A stretch of 64,000 nucleotides of DNA from Leclercia sp. S52 (GCF_039727615.1 NZ_CP152474.1:4340001-4404000); one strand, 5' to 3'; shown: positions 12,264-25,039, numbered from the stretch's first letter. The notes: generated by a model not told the origin, from the sequence alone. Numbers and translations are program-made.

Positions 12264-13235
12264 ATGAATTTAGAAAAAATCAATGAGTTAACCGCGCAAG
12301 ATATGGCGGGTGTAAATGCAGCGATCCTGGAACAGCTCGACTCTGACGTTTCCCTAATCAATCAGTTGGGTTACTACATCGTTAGCGGCGGGGGCAAACG
12401 CATCCGTCCGATGATCGCTGTGCTGGCCGCTCGCGCGGTAGGCTATCAGGGCAATGCGCACGTCACTATTGCGGCGCTGATCGAATTTATTCATACCGCC
12501 ACGCTGCTGCATGATGACGTTGTCGATGAGTCCGATATGCGTCGTGGCAAAGCCACCGCCAACGCGGCGTTTGGCAATGCTGCCAGCGTGCTGGTCGGTG
12601 ATTTTATCTATACCCGTGCCTTCCAGATGATGACCAGCCTCGGCTCGCTGAAGGTCCTGGAAGTGATGTCCAAAGCGGTGAACGTTATCGCGGAAGGCGA
12701 AGTTCTGCAGCTCATGAACGTCAACGACCCGGACATCACCGAAGAGAACTACATGCGGGTGATCTACAGCAAAACCGCCCGTCTGTTTGAGGCTGCGGCC
12801 CAGTGCTCCGGTATTCTTGCCGGCTGTTCTGAGGCGCAGGAACGTGGTCTGCAGGATTATGGCCGCTACCTGGGCACCGCCTTCCAGCTGATCGACGATC
12901 TGCTCGATTACAGCGCTGATGGCGAAACGCTGGGCAAAAACGTCGGTGATGACCTCAATGAGGGCAAACCGACGCTTCCGCTACTGCACGCCATGCGTAA
13001 CGGCACCCCTGAGCAGGCAAACCTGATCCGCGAAGCCATTGAGCAAGGAAACGGCCGACACCTTCTGGAACCAGTACTGGAAGCAATGGCAACCTGTGGC
13101 TCCCTGGAATGGACGCGTCAGCGTGCCGAGGAAGAAGCGGATAAAGCCATAGTCGCACTTCAGGTCATCCCTGACAGCCCTTGGCGAGACGCCCTGATCG
13201 GTCTCGCGCATATTGCTGTTCAGCGCGATCGATAA
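12264..13235 (+). CDS. ispB: Octaprenyl diphosphate synthase
   Basis: Makes the C40 side chain of ubiquinone and menaquinone. ATG 12264 (MNLEKINELTAQDM) gives 323 residues as in E. coli; an earlier in-frame start at 12231 adds 11 residues without family support. Both aspartate-rich motifs are present: HDDVVDESDMRRG (about residues 83-95) and QLIDDLLDYS (about 210-219). It is divergent from rplU. A TACAAT at 12178 could be its -10, although the -35 is weak. It is probably monocistronic. Confidence 0.97.
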   Translation: MNLEKINELTAQDMAGVNAAILEQLDSDVSLINQLGYYIVSGGGKRIRPMIAVLAARAVGYQGNAHVTIAALIEFIHTATLLHDDVVDESDMRRGKATANAAFGNAASVLVGDFIYTRAFQMMTSLGSLKVLEVMSKAVNVIAEGEVLQLMNVNDPDITEENYMRVIYSKTARLFEAAAQCSGILAGCSEAQERGLQDYGRYLGTAFQLIDDLLDYSADGETLGKNVGDDLNEGKPTLPLLHAMRNGTPEQANLIREAIEQGNGRHLLEPVLEAMATCGSLEWTRQRAEEEADKAIVALQVIPDSPWRDALIGLAHIAVQRDR

Positions 13236-13243
13236 GGAACCCA

Positions 13244-13274
13244 GGAACTCTCTTTTTCATGAAAAGAGAGTTCC
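13244..13274 (+). terminator. Perfect hairpin after ispB
   Basis: GGAACTCTCTTTT pairs perfectly with AAAAGAGAGTTCC across a short loop, 9 nt after the ispB stop. No T run follows, so it may be a rho-independent terminator of unusual form or an RNA-stabilising stem. Confidence 0.5.
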
Positions 13275-13464
13275 GGTAAGTTCCAAATAATATCCATAAC
13301 GTTGTTAAAGAATCCGCTTACAGGCCTCATGATTAAAGCCCTGGCAAAATCTGAATGTTGCTTCCAGTAACGCGAACTTTTTAGAACCGCTGTTCGAAGA
13401 AGGTATAGTAAATACGTCATTTAATTGAAATGACGTGAACGTACCAGAACAGAGGGACCGCTGA

Positions 13465-13752
13465 ATGGATAAGAAATTTATCGACTGGCACTCGGCCGAT
13501 ATTATTGCCGCGCTGCGCAAAAAGGGAACATCACTGGCTGCAGAATCCCGCCGTAATGGCCTCAGTTCATCCACCCTGGCAAACGCGCTGACGCGCCCCT
13601 GGCCGAAGGGAGAGCTGATCATTGCAACGGCGTTAGGTACCGATCCCTGGGTGATTTGGCCATCACGCTACCATGACCCGCTAACCCACGAATTTGTCGA
13701 CAGAACGCGCATGATGCGCCAGAGCAGAAAACAAAAAGAGCGCCAACAATGA
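13465..13752 (+). CDS. sfsB: Ner-like DNA-binding regulator SfsB (Nlp)
   Basis: Small DNA-binding protein of 95 residues, compared with 92 in E. coli Nlp/SfsB. It is related to the Ner repressor of phage Mu and was linked to maltose gene activation in E. coli. The helix-turn-helix region (IIAALRKKGTSLAAESRRNG through SSTLANAL, residues about 11-39) and the WPSRYHD motif are conserved. It is convergent with murA. The variable, basic tail is normal for the family. Confidence 0.92.
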   Translation: MDKKFIDWHSADIIAALRKKGTSLAAESRRNGLSSSTLANALTRPWPKGELIIATALGTDPWVIWPSRYHDPLTHEFVDRTRMMRQSRKQKERQQ

Positions 13753-13813
13753 CGCTCCTTTAAACGGGACCAGCAACCCCCCCGGTCAAGATGGCAGGGG
13801 GCTGCCTTAACGA

Positions 13814-15076
<1,263 letters not shown>

Positions 15077-15124
15077 TTACTCTCTGTATGAATTCAACCG
15101 TGCTGCGGGCAAATCACCCTCAGC

Positions 15125-15379
15125 TCAAAAACCGTTTAGTTTGCGATCGCGTGCCCACTCAGTCGGGGTGAACGCCTTGATAGACAGGGCATGGATGCGA
15201 TTATCCGCGATATATTCCATCAGCGGCGCATAAACAGCCTGCTGTTTTTTCACGCGGCTCATGCCGTCAAAGATCTCTCCCACAGCAATAACCTGAAAAT
15301 GGCTGCCGTCGCCGGAGACGTGGGCTTCCTGGAGGGCAAGTGCGTTCATCAGCACGGTCTGGATTTCATGATTTTCCAT
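15125..15379 (-). CDS. ibaG: BolA-family iron-metabolism protein IbaG
   Basis: BolA-like protein of 84 residues that binds [2Fe-2S] clusters with monothiol glutaredoxin GrxD in E. coli. Visible features are [27 protein letters not shown] and the C-terminal ARDRKLNGF. It precedes murA and follows the mla operon, but a terminator separates it from mlaB, so it probably has its own promoter. Confidence 0.95.
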   Translation of the reverse strand: MENHEIQTVLMNALALQEAHVSGDGSHFQVIAVGEIFDGMSRVKKQQAVYAPLMEYIADNRIHALSIKAFTPTEWARDRKLNGF

Positions 15380-15450
15380 GGGATCTCTATCATCTGGTGT
15401 GAAAACAAGCCCAACATCTTAGAGCAAAGTGGCGCGGTCTTAAACAAGCA

Positions 15451-15483
15451 AAAAGCCCCGACGATGAAACAGTCGGGGCTTTT
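15451..15483 (-). terminator. Terminator of the mlaFEDCB operon
   Basis: AAAAGCCCCGAC and GTCGGGGCTTTT form a 12-bp stem with a T run on the minus strand, located 22 nt after the mlaB stop. Confidence 0.88.
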
Positions 15484-15504
15484 GATAGTAACGTACTGAA
15501 AAAA

Positions 15505-15798
15505 TTAGCGAGGCAATACGTCTTCCGGCAGGTTATAGAGCTGCGCCAGGGTGATGACGTTGTCGCTGACACCTGCAAGCGTCACCTGCTTGCCCTGCCC
15601 TTTGCCTGCCGCTACCAGATGCACCAGCAGCGCAACGCCCGCCGTATCCACACGGGAGATGCCGCCAAGGTCGATACAGGAGATCCCCTGCATGGCTTCA
15701 TGACGCGCATCCCACAGAGGATTCAGATAATCCTGATCCAGCTCGCCAGTGAGTAACAATGTCTCACCCTCGCGGGTCCAGCTGAGCTGCGACGTCAT
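15505..15798 (-). CDS. mlaB: Mla transporter STAS-domain subunit MlaB
   Basis: Cytoplasmic STAS protein that stabilises the MlaFE ABC transporter. The 97 residues equal E. coli. The conserved stretch CIDLGGISRVDTAGVALLVHL with its Asp-Thr is near residues 40-61. Start and mlaC stop share a base (TAATG), indicating coupled translation. It is the last gene of mlaFEDCB. Confidence 0.95.
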   Translation of the reverse strand: MTSQLSWTREGETLLLTGELDQDYLNPLWDARHEAMQGISCIDLGGISRVDTAGVALLVHLVAAGKGQGKQVTLAGVSDNVITLAQLYNLPEDVLPR

Positions 15799-16433
15799 TA
15801 TTTTTTCTCGTCCAGGGTGATTTTCTGACGCGAGATGCTGTTCAGCTGTGCGGTCAGACCATCAATGCCCTTGGTACGCAGCAGGTCGCTCCATTCGTTC
15901 TGCTTGGTGGTGATCATGCTGACGCCTTCGGCAATCATGTCGTAAGCCTGCCAGTTACCGTTCTGGCTGTTCTTACGCCACTGGAAATCCAGACGCACTG
16001 GCGGACGACCGTTCGGATCAACGATGGTCACGCGGATAGGCAGGATGGTGGCAGAGCCCAGCGGCTGTTCCGGCGCAATCTGATAGGTCTGGCCATGGTA
16101 CATCGCCAAAGCCTGACCGTACGCCTGCTTCAGGTATTCACGGAACGCAGCAAAATAGGCATCACGCTGCGCTGGCGTTGCGTCTTTGTAGTAACGACCG
16201 AGCACCAGGGCGCCGGCATATTTTACCTGTACGTACGGCAGCAGCTCCTGATCGACCACATCGCGCAGGTAGTCGGGATTGGAACGAATTTTCGGCTGCT
16301 CGTTTTTAAGGCGATCGAAGGTTTTCTTAGCCGCCTCATTCATCTGTTGATAGGGATTGCTCTGATCGGCTGCGTTAGCGGCAGTCAAAGGGGCAATCAT
16401 CAGCATGGCAACCATTAATAGTCGTTTAATCAT
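15798..16433 (-). CDS. mlaC: Periplasmic phospholipid-binding protein MlaC
   Basis: Soluble shuttle carrying phospholipid between the OmpC-MlaA complex and the inner-membrane MlaFEDB complex. The 211 residues match E. coli, with a signal peptide ([21 protein letters not shown], cleavage near 21). The MlaC/Ttg2D core [19 protein letters not shown] lies near residue 72. It is 3 nt after mlaD and overlaps mlaB by one base. Confidence 0.96.
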   Translation of the reverse strand: MIKRLLMVAMLMIAPLTAANAADQSNPYQQMNEAAKKTFDRLKNEQPKIRSNPDYLRDVVDQELLPYVQVKYAGALVLGRYYKDATPAQRDAYFAAFREYLKQAYGQALAMYHGQTYQIAPEQPLGSATILPIRVTIVDPNGRPPVRLDFQWRKNSQNGNWQAYDMIAEGVSMITTKQNEWSDLLRTKGIDGLTAQLNSISRQKITLDEKK

Positions 16434-16436
16434 GAA

Positions 16437-16997
16437 TTACTTCTCCTGAGATGAATTCGTCGTGCCAACAGGCGGCGTAATGTCACTCTGCGCAGGTGTC
16501 TGAGCAGCTTGATTCTCGTCCCCCCCTTTACTGTTGCTGTTGTAAAGGAACTGACCAATCATATCTTCCAGCACCATGGCTGACTTCGTATCCTGAATGA
16601 CGCCACCGTCCTTAAGGATAGTCGTTCCCAGTTCGGGATCTTCAAAACCGATGTTCAGCGCCAGGTATTGTTCACCTAACAGGCCGGAGGTACGGATAGA
16701 CAGGGAGCTGGTATCCGGAATGTTGTTGTAGCGCTCTTCAATATCCAGCGCGACGCGCGGCAGATAGGTTTTCTCGTCGAGAGTGATATCAGCCACACGC
16801 CCTACTACTACCCCGCCAATACGTACCGGAGAACGGCTTTTCAGGCCGCCGATATTATCGAAGGTGGCATAAATACGGTATGTCGGCTCGGTGCGGATAG
16901 TCGTGACATCCGCCACTTTGAAGCTTAAAAACAGTGCGGCCAGCAGTGCCAGCAAGACAAATACGCCTACCCAAATTTCTACTTTTTTCGTTTGCAT
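16437..16997 (-). CDS. mlaD: MCE-domain lipid transport protein MlaD
   Basis: Membrane-anchored hexameric MCE protein of the MlaFEDB complex. ATG 16997 (MQTKKVEIWVG) gives 186 residues, compared with 183 in E. coli. One N-terminal membrane helix (about 9-28) is followed by the MCE domain (YATFDNIGGLKSRSPVRIGGVVVG). The C-terminal tail is variable. A run of seven G (16520-16526) in this gene is in frame, since the final PVGTT matches the family. This makes a useful contrast to the three other G runs that break genes in the window. Confidence 0.96.
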   Translation of the reverse strand: MQTKKVEIWVGVFVLLALLAALFLSFKVADVTTIRTEPTYRIYATFDNIGGLKSRSPVRIGGVVVGRVADITLDEKTYLPRVALDIEERYNNIPDTSSLSIRTSGLLGEQYLALNIGFEDPELGTTILKDGGVIQDTKSAMVLEDMIGQFLYNSNSKGGDENQAAQTPAQSDITPPVGTTNSSQEK

Positions 16998-17001
16998 GAA
17001 C

Positions 17002-18604
<1,603 letters not shown>

Positions 18605-18833
18605 GTACATTTCCTTTCTATTGCCGGTTCAGGATCAGCTTGATGCCTGATTTCGCCGCAAACCCAACATTTTTACAGAATATTACCTCTGCAGGTAAGC
18701 GAAAGCTGGCATTTGTTTTACTTTTACAACGCATAAAGTCAAAATTAGGAATACGTTACGTCTACAGACAGTATGCAGCGGCAGAGATTTTTTCTCGGTG
18801 GACCGGCGAGTATACCTGAAGAAAGGACTTTTG

Positions 18834-19811
18834 ATGCTTCTTGCAACGGCACTGTTAATAATTGGTTTACTTTTGGTGGTCTACAGTGCCGACCGTCTGG
18901 TGTTCTCCGCATCAATCCTGTGTCGTTTATTGGGCATTCCCCCACTAATTATTGGGATGACCGTGGTCAGCGTGGGTACCTCTCTGCCGGAGATCATTGT
19001 CTCCGTCGCCGCGTCGCTGCACGATCAGGTGGATCTCGCCGTGGGGACGGCCATTGGCTCCAACATCGTCAATATCTTACTCATCCTGGGCCTCGCTGCA
19101 CTGCTGCATCCATTTCGCGTGCATTCTGATGTTCTGCGGCGCGAATTACCGCTAATGTTAATTGTCAGTCTGCTGGCCGGTTACGTGTTATATGACGGGC
19201 AGTTAACCCTCAGCGATGGCATTTTCCTGCTGGCGCTGGCGATCATCTGGCTGTTTTACATCGTTAAGCTGGCCCGGGCGGCCGAGAAGCAGGGCAATGA
19301 CTCCCTGACACGCGAGCAGGTTGCCGAACTGCCGCGTGAGGGGAATTTACCCGTTGCGCTGCTCTGGCTGGGCGTGGCGTTAATCATCATGCCGATGGCG
19401 ACGCAGATGATCGTTGATAACGCCACTGTGTTGGCCAATTACTTCGCCATGAGCGAATTAACCATTGGCCTGACGGTGATTGCCATTGGCACCAGTCTGC
19501 CTGAGCTGGCCACGGCGATAGCCGGCGCGCGTAAAGGCGAAGATGACATGGCGATTGGCAATATCATCGGTTCTAACATTTTCAATATCGCCATTGTGCT
19601 GGGTCTGCCGGCCCTGATCGCCCCCGGCGCGTTTAATCCGCTCGCGTTCAGCCGGGATTATGGGGTGATGGTGTTAGTCAGCGCTATCTTCGCCCTGCTC
19701 TGCTGGCGGCGTAAAAGGCAGATTGGTCAGGGTGCAGGTGCCCTGCTGACGGTGGGATTTATCGTATGGATGGCGATGCTGTACTGGCTCTCGCCTCTTC
19801 TCTCTGGGTAA
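18834..19811 (+). CDS. yrbG: CaCA-family inner-membrane antiporter YrbG
   Basis: Probable Na+ or H+/Ca2+ exchanger of the CaCA superfamily; the physiological substrate is not established. ATG 18834 (MLLATALLIIGLLLV), preceded by GAAAGGA, gives 325 residues as in E. coli. Two inverted alpha repeats are clear: GTSLPEIIVSVAAS near 56 and GTSLPELATAIAGA near 216, each followed by G(S)N. It heads the rightward yrbG-kds-lpt-rpoN cluster and ends 13 nt before kdsD. Confidence 0.94.
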   Translation: MLLATALLIIGLLLVVYSADRLVFSASILCRLLGIPPLIIGMTVVSVGTSLPEIIVSVAASLHDQVDLAVGTAIGSNIVNILLILGLAALLHPFRVHSDVLRRELPLMLIVSLLAGYVLYDGQLTLSDGIFLLALAIIWLFYIVKLARAAEKQGNDSLTREQVAELPREGNLPVALLWLGVALIIMPMATQMIVDNATVLANYFAMSELTIGLTVIAIGTSLPELATAIAGARKGEDDMAIGNIIGSNIFNIAIVLGLPALIAPGAFNPLAFSRDYGVMVLVSAIFALLCWRRKRQIGQGAGALLTVGFIVWMAMLYWLSPLLSG

Positions 19812-19824
19812 ACGGAAACGCATT

Positions 19825-20812
19825 ATGTCGCAAATAGAATTGCAGCCGGGTTTTGACTTTCAGAAAGCAGGAATACAAGTTCTGGAGATAGAACGTGAAG
19901 GTCTGGCGCAGTTAGATCAATACATTAATCAGGATTTTAGCCGCGCGTGTGAGAAGCTTTTCCACTGCACCGGTAAAGTCGTGGTGATGGGAATGGGCAA
20001 ATCCGGGCACATTGGCCGGAAAATGGCGGCCACCTTCGCCAGCACTGGCACCACCGCCTTTTTCGTTCACCCCGGTGAAGCGGCCCACGGTGACCTCGGG
20101 ATGGTTTCGGCGCAGGATATCGTCATCGCGCTATCGAACTCGGGCGAATCAAATGAAATCCTGGCACTGATCCCGGTGCTGAAGCGACTCCACGTTCCCC
20201 TCATCTGTATTACCAGCCGCCCTGAGAGCAGCATGGCGCGCGCCGCGGATATCCATCTGTGCGTTAAAGTGCCGAAAGAGGCCTGCCCGCTGGGGCTGGC
20301 ACCGACCTCCAGCACCACCGCCGCGCTGGTGATGGGCGATGCGCTGGCCGTCGCCCTGCTCGAAGCCCGCGGCTTTACCGCCGAAGACTTTGCCCTCTCC
20401 CATCCGGGCGGCGCGCTGGGACGTAAACTGCTGCTGCGAGTGAATGATATCATGCACACCGGGGCTGAAATTCCGCACGTCAGCAAAGAGGCCTCCCTGC
20501 GCGATGCGCTGCTGGAAATTACCCGTAAAAATCTCGGCATGACCGTCATCTGCAACGACCAGATGATAATCGAAGGGATCTTCACCGACGGCGACCTGCG
20601 CCGCGTATTTGATATGGGGGGCGATGTCCGCAAGCTGGGTATCGCCGATGTGATGACGACCGGGGGGGATCCGGGTGCGCCCCGGCACGCTTGCCGTCGA
20701 AGTGTTGAACCTGATGCAGTCCCGCAATATCACCTCCGTTATGGTTGCTGATGGCGACCAGTTGCTGGGTGTGGTACATATGCATGATCTGCTGCGCGCA
20801 GGCGTAGTGTAA
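19825..20812 (+). pseudogene. kdsD: D-arabinose 5-phosphate isomerase KdsD, frameshifted
   Basis: KdsD makes arabinose-5-phosphate for the Kdo sugar of LPS. The SIS domain (VVMGMGKSGHIGRKMA, SNSGESNEI) and the first CBS domain are intact. A run of seven G at 20662-20668 shifts the frame after VMTTGG, and the product would end at 20751 (308 residues) with an unrelated tail. Removing one G restores the family C-terminus, ending LLRAGVV at TAA 20812 with 328 residues, exactly the E. coli length. Only the end of the second CBS domain is lost, so a shortened enzyme may keep some activity. In E. coli GutQ is a backup isozyme. Sequencing error in the G run is the simplest alternative to a real mutation. 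Confidence 0.9.
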
Positions 20813-20826
20813 TGAAGGATAAGACA

Positions 20827-21393
20827 ATGAGTAATGCGGGTGCATCCCTTGCAACCTGTTATGGCCCGGTCAGCGCGCAGATGATGTCGCAGGCCGAAAA
20901 CATTCGCCTGCTGATCCTTGACGTGGATGGCGTGCTGTCTGACGGCCTGATTTATATGGGCAACAATGGCGAAGAGCTGAAAGCCTTCAACGTGCGTGAT
21001 GGTTACGGCATTCGCTGTGCGCTCACTTCTGGCATAGAAGTTGCCATCATCACCGGGCGTAAGGCTAAACTGGTAGAAGATCGTTGCGAAACGCTGGGCA
21101 TTACCCATCTCTATCAGGGACAATCCGATAAGATGGTCGCTTTCAGGGACTTACTTGGTAAACTTGCCATCGCTCCGGAAAACGTCGCCTATGTCGGAGA
21201 CGATCTGATTGACTGGCCAGTGATGGCAGAAGTGGGTCTGAGCGTCGCCGTTGCCGATGCCCATCCGCTTTTGATCCCGCGCGCTGACTACGTCACCCGT
21301 ATCAACGGTGGCCGCGGCGCAGTAAGAGAAGTCTGCGACCTGCTGCTGCTGGCGCAGGGTAAGCTTGATGAGGCCAAAGGGCAATCGATATGA
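20827..21393 (+). CDS. kdsC: 3-deoxy-D-manno-octulosonate 8-phosphate phosphatase
   Basis: HAD-family phosphatase that releases free Kdo for LPS core synthesis. ATG 20827 (MSNAGASLATCYGPV) gives 188 residues as in E. coli; the ATG at 20812 overlaps the kdsD stop and adds five unsupported residues. The HAD motif is LDVDGVLSDG near residue 32, with GYGIRCALTSG, TGRKAKLVEDR and GDDLIDWPVM following. It overlaps lptC by 4 nt (ATGA). Confidence 0.96.
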   Translation: MSNAGASLATCYGPVSAQMMSQAENIRLLILDVDGVLSDGLIYMGNNGEELKAFNVRDGYGIRCALTSGIEVAIITGRKAKLVEDRCETLGITHLYQGQSDKMVAFRDLLGKLAIAPENVAYVGDDLIDWPVMAEVGLSVAVADAHPLLIPRADYVTRINGGRGAVREVCDLLLLAQGKLDEAKGQSI

Positions 21394-21965
21394 GTAAAAC
21401 CAGACGTTGGGTTATTATTCTGCTTTCGCTGGTAGCACTGGTACTGATTGGCGTGAATCTCGCTGACAAGGACGACGAACAAGCGCCGGCGGTCAATACT
21501 AACGATCCAACATACAAAAGCGATCACAGCGATACCGTGGTCTACAGCCCGGAAGGCGCGCTGAATTATCGCCTTATCGCTCAGCATGTTGAGTATTTTT
21601 CCGAACAGGGTGTCTCCTGGTTTACCCAACCGGTGATGACCACGTTTGATGTCAATAAAGTGCCGACATGGTCGATTAAATCAGACCGGGCAAAACTGAC
21701 GAATGACCGTATGCTTTATCTGTATGGTCATGTTGAGGTGAATGCGCTGACCGCAGACTCACAGTTGCGCAAAATCACAACCGATAACGCACAGATTAAC
21801 CTTGTGACTCAGGATGTTACGTCGCAGGATCTGGTCACGCTATACGGCACAACATTTAATTCCAGCGGTCTGAGAATGCGCGGGAACTTACGCAGCAAGA
21901 ACGCAGAGCTGATTGAAAAGGTTAGAACCTCCTATGAAATTCCAAGCAAACAAACTCAGCCTTAA
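21390..21965 (+). CDS. lptC: LPS export protein LptC
   Basis: Bitopic inner-membrane protein that receives LPS from LptB2FG and passes it to LptA. The 191 residues match E. coli. One N-terminal membrane helix (about 7-25) is followed by a periplasmic beta-jellyroll domain. The start overlaps kdsC (ATGA), and its last 32 nt overlap the start of lptA. Confidence 0.96.
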   Translation: MSKTRRWVIILLSLVALVLIGVNLADKDDEQAPAVNTNDPTYKSDHSDTVVYSPEGALNYRLIAQHVEYFSEQGVSWFTQPVMTTFDVNKVPTWSIKSDRAKLTNDRMLYLYGHVEVNALTADSQLRKITTDNAQINLVTQDVTSQDLVTLYGTTFNSSGLRMRGNLRSKNAELIEKVRTSYEIPSKQTQP

Positions 21966-22488
21966 ATTTGTTATTGCCAGCGCGATGCTGGCCGTCAGCC
22001 TGCCTGCGCTTGCTGTGACGGGTGATACCGAGCAGCCGATTCATATCGAATCCGATACGCAATCGCTCGATATGCAGGGCAACGTGGTGACCTTTACCGG
22101 CAATGTTGTCGTGACCCAGGGCACCATCAAAATCAACGCCGATAAGGTGGTGGTGACGCGACCTGGCGGGGAAGACGGTAAAGAGATTATCGATGGCTAC
22201 GGCAACCCGGCCACCTTCTACCAGATGCAGGACAACGGCAAGCCGGTGAAAGGCCGTGCCTCCCAGATGCACTACGAGCTGGCGAAAGACTTCGTGGTGC
22301 TGACCGGCAATGCCTTCCTGGAGCAGCTCGACAGCAACATCAAGGGCGACAAGATCACCTATCTGGTGAAAGAGCAAAAAATGCAGGCCTTCAGTGAAAA
22401 AGGCAAACGCGTGACGACCGTCCTGGTGCCATCGCAGCTGCAGGACAAAAATAACACTCAGGCCCCGGCACAGAAAAAGAGTAACTAA
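21934..22488 (+). CDS. lptA: LPS periplasmic bridge protein LptA
   Basis: Forms the periplasmic filament that carries LPS to LptDE. ATG 21934 (MKFQANKLSLKFV), inside lptC, gives 184 residues, compared with 185 in E. coli. The signal peptide ends near LPALA (about residue 27), and the OstA/LptA domain begins QPIHIESDTQSLDMQGN. It is followed after 6 nt by lptB. Confidence 0.96.
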   Translation: MKFQANKLSLKFVIASAMLAVSLPALAVTGDTEQPIHIESDTQSLDMQGNVVTFTGNVVVTQGTIKINADKVVVTRPGGEDGKEIIDGYGNPATFYQMQDNGKPVKGRASQMHYELAKDFVVLTGNAFLEQLDSNIKGDKITYLVKEQKMQAFSEKGKRVTTVLVPSQLQDKNNTQAPAQKKSN

Positions 22489-22494
22489 TTCGTT

Positions 22495-23220
22495 ATGGCA
22501 ACATTAACTGCAAAGAATCTCGCCAAAGCCTACAAGGGCCGTCGCGTAGTGGAAGATGTCAGTTTGACCGTCAACTCCGGCGAAATTGTCGGCCTGTTGG
22601 GTCCTAACGGTGCGGGTAAAACCACCACCTTTTATATGGTGGTCGGCATTGTGCCGCGCGATGCGGGTAACATCATCATTGATGATGAAGATATCAGCCT
22701 GCTGCCCCTTCACGCGCGTGCACGTCGCGGCATCGGTTATCTGCCGCAGGAAGCCTCGATTTTCCGCCGTCTCAGCGTCTTCGACAACCTGATGGCGGTG
22801 CTGCAGATCCGTGATGATTTGACCTCCGAGCAGCGTCAGGATCGCGCCAACGAGCTGATGGAAGAGTTCCACATCGAACATCTGCGAGACAGCCTGGGCC
22901 AGGCGCTCTCCGGTGGTGAACGCCGCCGTGTGGAAATTGCCCGTGCGCTGGCGGCAAACCCGAAATTCATTCTGCTCGATGAACCCTTTGCGGGCGTTGA
23001 CCCGATTTCGGTTATTGATATCAAACGAATTATTGAGCATCTGCGCGACAGCGGTCTGGGAGTGCTTATCACCGACCATAACGTGCGTGAGACGCTGGCG
23101 GTCTGTGAGCGTGCTTACATCGTCAGCCAGGGCCATCTGATTGCTCACGGCACACCGCAGCAGATCCTCGAAGACGAGCATGTTAAGCGCGTGTATCTTG
23201 GGGAAGACTTCAGACTCTGA
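22495..23220 (+). CDS. lptB: LPS export ABC transporter ATPase LptB
   Basis: ATPase powering LPS extraction with LptF and LptG, whose genes are also in this window at 30.8-33.0 kb. The 241 residues equal E. coli. Walker [10 protein letters not shown] is at about 36-44, the signature [15 protein letters not shown] near 138, and Walker [14 protein letters not shown] near 158. It is 47 nt upstream of rpoN. Confidence 0.97.
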   Translation: MATLTAKNLAKAYKGRRVVEDVSLTVNSGEIVGLLGPNGAGKTTTFYMVVGIVPRDAGNIIIDDEDISLLPLHARARRGIGYLPQEASIFRRLSVFDNLMAVLQIRDDLTSEQRQDRANELMEEFHIEHLRDSLGQALSGGERRRVEIARALAANPKFILLDEPFAGVDPISVIDIKRIIEHLRDSGLGVLITDHNVRETLAVCERAYIVSQGHLIAHGTPQQILEDEHVKRVYLGEDFRL

Positions 23221-23267
23221 TAGGGTAGAAGTTCAGTCTCGCGTAAACGGAGAAAAATGCTCTGAAC

Positions 23268-24701
23268 ATGAAGCAAGGTTTGCAATTAAGGCTCAGCCAA
23301 CAGCTGGCAATGACGCCGCAGTTACAACAGGCCATCCGTCTGTTGCAGCTGTCGACGCTGGAACTTCAGCAGGAGCTGCAGCAAGCGCTGGACAGTAATC
23401 CCCTGCTTGAGCAAACCGATCTTCACGACGAGGTAGAAACTCAGCAAACCCAGGACAACGAAACGCTCGACAGCGTTGACGCGCTGGAGCAAAAAGAGAT
23501 GCCTGACGAGCTTCCTCTTGATGCCAGTTGGGATGAGATCTACACCGCGGGCACACCGTCCGGCACGCGCGCAGACTACCAGGATGATGAATTGCCGGTG
23601 TATCAGGGCGAAACCACCCAGTCGCTGCAGGATTACCTGATGTGGCAGGTGGAGCTGACGCCGTTTTCCGATACCGATCGCGCCATTGCCACCTCCATCG
23701 TCGATGCCGTTGATGAGACCGGCTATTTGACCGTGTCGCTGGACGAGATTCTGGAAAGTATCGGTGACGATGAGATCGACCTTGAAGAGGTCGAAGCGGT
23801 TCTGAAGCGCGTCCAGCGTTTTGATCCGGTCGGCGTCGCGGCACGGGATTTACGTGACTGCCTGCTGATCCAGCTTTCGCAGTTCGTCAAAGAGACGCCG
23901 TGGCTTGAAGAGGCTCGCCTGATTGTCAGCGAACATCTGGATCTGCTGGCCAACCACGACTTCCGCTCGTTGATGCGCGTGACGCGCCTGAAAGAAGAGA
24001 TCCTGAAAGAAGCGGTTAATCTGATCCAGTCGCTGGATCCGCGTCCGGGGCAGTCAATCCAGACCAGCGAGCCCGAGTACGTCATTCCCGACGTGCTGGT
24101 ACGCAAACATAACGGCCTGTGGACCGTGGAACTCAACTCCGACAGCATCCCGCGGCTGCAAATTAATCAGCAGTACGCTTCGATGTGTACCAGCTCGCGC
24201 AACGACTCGGATAACCAGTTTATCCGCAGCAATCTGCAGGAGGCGCGCTGGCTGATCAAAAGCCTCGAGAGCCGCAATGATACGTTGCTGCGCGTCAGCC
24301 GCTGCATCGTGGAGCAGCAGCAGGCGTTTTTTGAACAGGGTGAAGAGTTTATGAAACCGATGGTGCTGGCGGATATCGCTCAGGCCGTCGAGATGCATGA
24401 ATCGACGATTTCCCGCGTGACGACGCAGAAGTATCTGCACAGTCCGCGCGGTATTTTTGAGCTTAAGTATTTTTTCTCCAGCCATGTCAACACCGAAGGC
24501 GGCGGCGAAGCCTCGTCGACAGCCATCCGGGCGCTGGTGAAAAAATTGATCGCCGCGGAAAACCCCGCGAAACCACTGAGCGACAGTAAGTTAACCACCA
24601 TGCTGTCCGATCAAGGTATCATGGTGGCACGCCGTACTGTTGCGAAGTATCGAGAGTCTTTATCCATTCCGCCGTCAAACCAGCGTAAACAACTGGTCTG
24701 A
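23268..24701 (+). CDS. rpoN: RNA polymerase sigma-54 factor
   Basis: Directs transcription of nitrogen-assimilation and other enhancer-dependent genes. The 477 residues equal E. coli. The Gln-rich region I ([19 protein letters not shown]...) is at the N-terminus, an acidic region II follows (about 50-110), and the C-terminal DNA-binding part carries the RpoN box ([10 protein letters not shown]) near residue 455. It is followed by hpf, ptsN, rapZ and npr, the nitrogen-PTS cluster normally joined to rpoN. Confidence 0.98.
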   Translation: MKQGLQLRLSQQLAMTPQLQQAIRLLQLSTLELQQELQQALDSNPLLEQTDLHDEVETQQTQDNETLDSVDALEQKEMPDELPLDASWDEIYTAGTPSGTRADYQDDELPVYQGETTQSLQDYLMWQVELTPFSDTDRAIATSIVDAVDETGYLTVSLDEILESIGDDEIDLEEVEAVLKRVQRFDPVGVAARDLRDCLLIQLSQFVKETPWLEEARLIVSEHLDLLANHDFRSLMRVTRLKEEILKEAVNLIQSLDPRPGQSIQTSEPEYVIPDVLVRKHNGLWTVELNSDSIPRLQINQQYASMCTSSRNDSDNQFIRSNLQEARWLIKSLESRNDTLLRVSRCIVEQQQAFFEQGEEFMKPMVLADIAQAVEMHESTISRVTTQKYLHSPRGIFELKYFFSSHVNTEGGGEASSTAIRALVKKLIAAENPAKPLSDSKLTTMLSDQGIMVARRTVAKYRESLSIPPSNQRKQLV

Positions 24702-24723
24702 CACAACCGATAAGGAAGACACT

Positions 24724-25011
24724 ATGCAGCTCAACATCACTGGACACAACGTCGAGATCACTGAGGCCCTGCGCGAGTTTGTGAATACGAAGTTCGCCAA
24801 GCTGGAGCAGTATTTCGAGAGGATCAATCAGGTCTACATTGTGTTAAAAGTGGAAAAAGTGACTCATATCTCGGATGCGACCCTGCATGTTAACGGAGGC
24901 GAAATCCATGCCAGTGCGGAAGGACAAGACATGTACGCGGCTATCGACGGCTTGATTGACAAGCTGGCACGACAGCTAAACAAACATAAAGATAAACTGA
25001 AACAACACTAA
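24724..25011 (+). CDS. hpf: Ribosome hibernation promoting factor
   Basis: Binds the 30S subunit and promotes 100S ribosome dimers in stationary phase. ATG 24724 (MQLNITGHNVEIT), preceded by AAGGAAG, gives 95 residues as in E. coli; an upstream in-frame start lies within rpoN and is not supported. The short form lacks the long HPF C-terminal domain, as is normal in gamma-proteobacteria. Confidence 0.96.
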   Translation: MQLNITGHNVEITEALREFVNTKFAKLEQYFERINQVYIVLKVEKVTHISDATLHVNGGEIHASAEGQDMYAAIDGLIDKLARQLNKHKDKLKQH

Positions 25012-25039
25012 TTGTCCGGGCAGTTAACGGGTGCAGGAT

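Noticed and set aside
16520..16526. Frameshift in mlaD at its G7 run
   Set aside because: The sequence after the run ends in PVGTT as in the family and has the expected length, so the frame is right.
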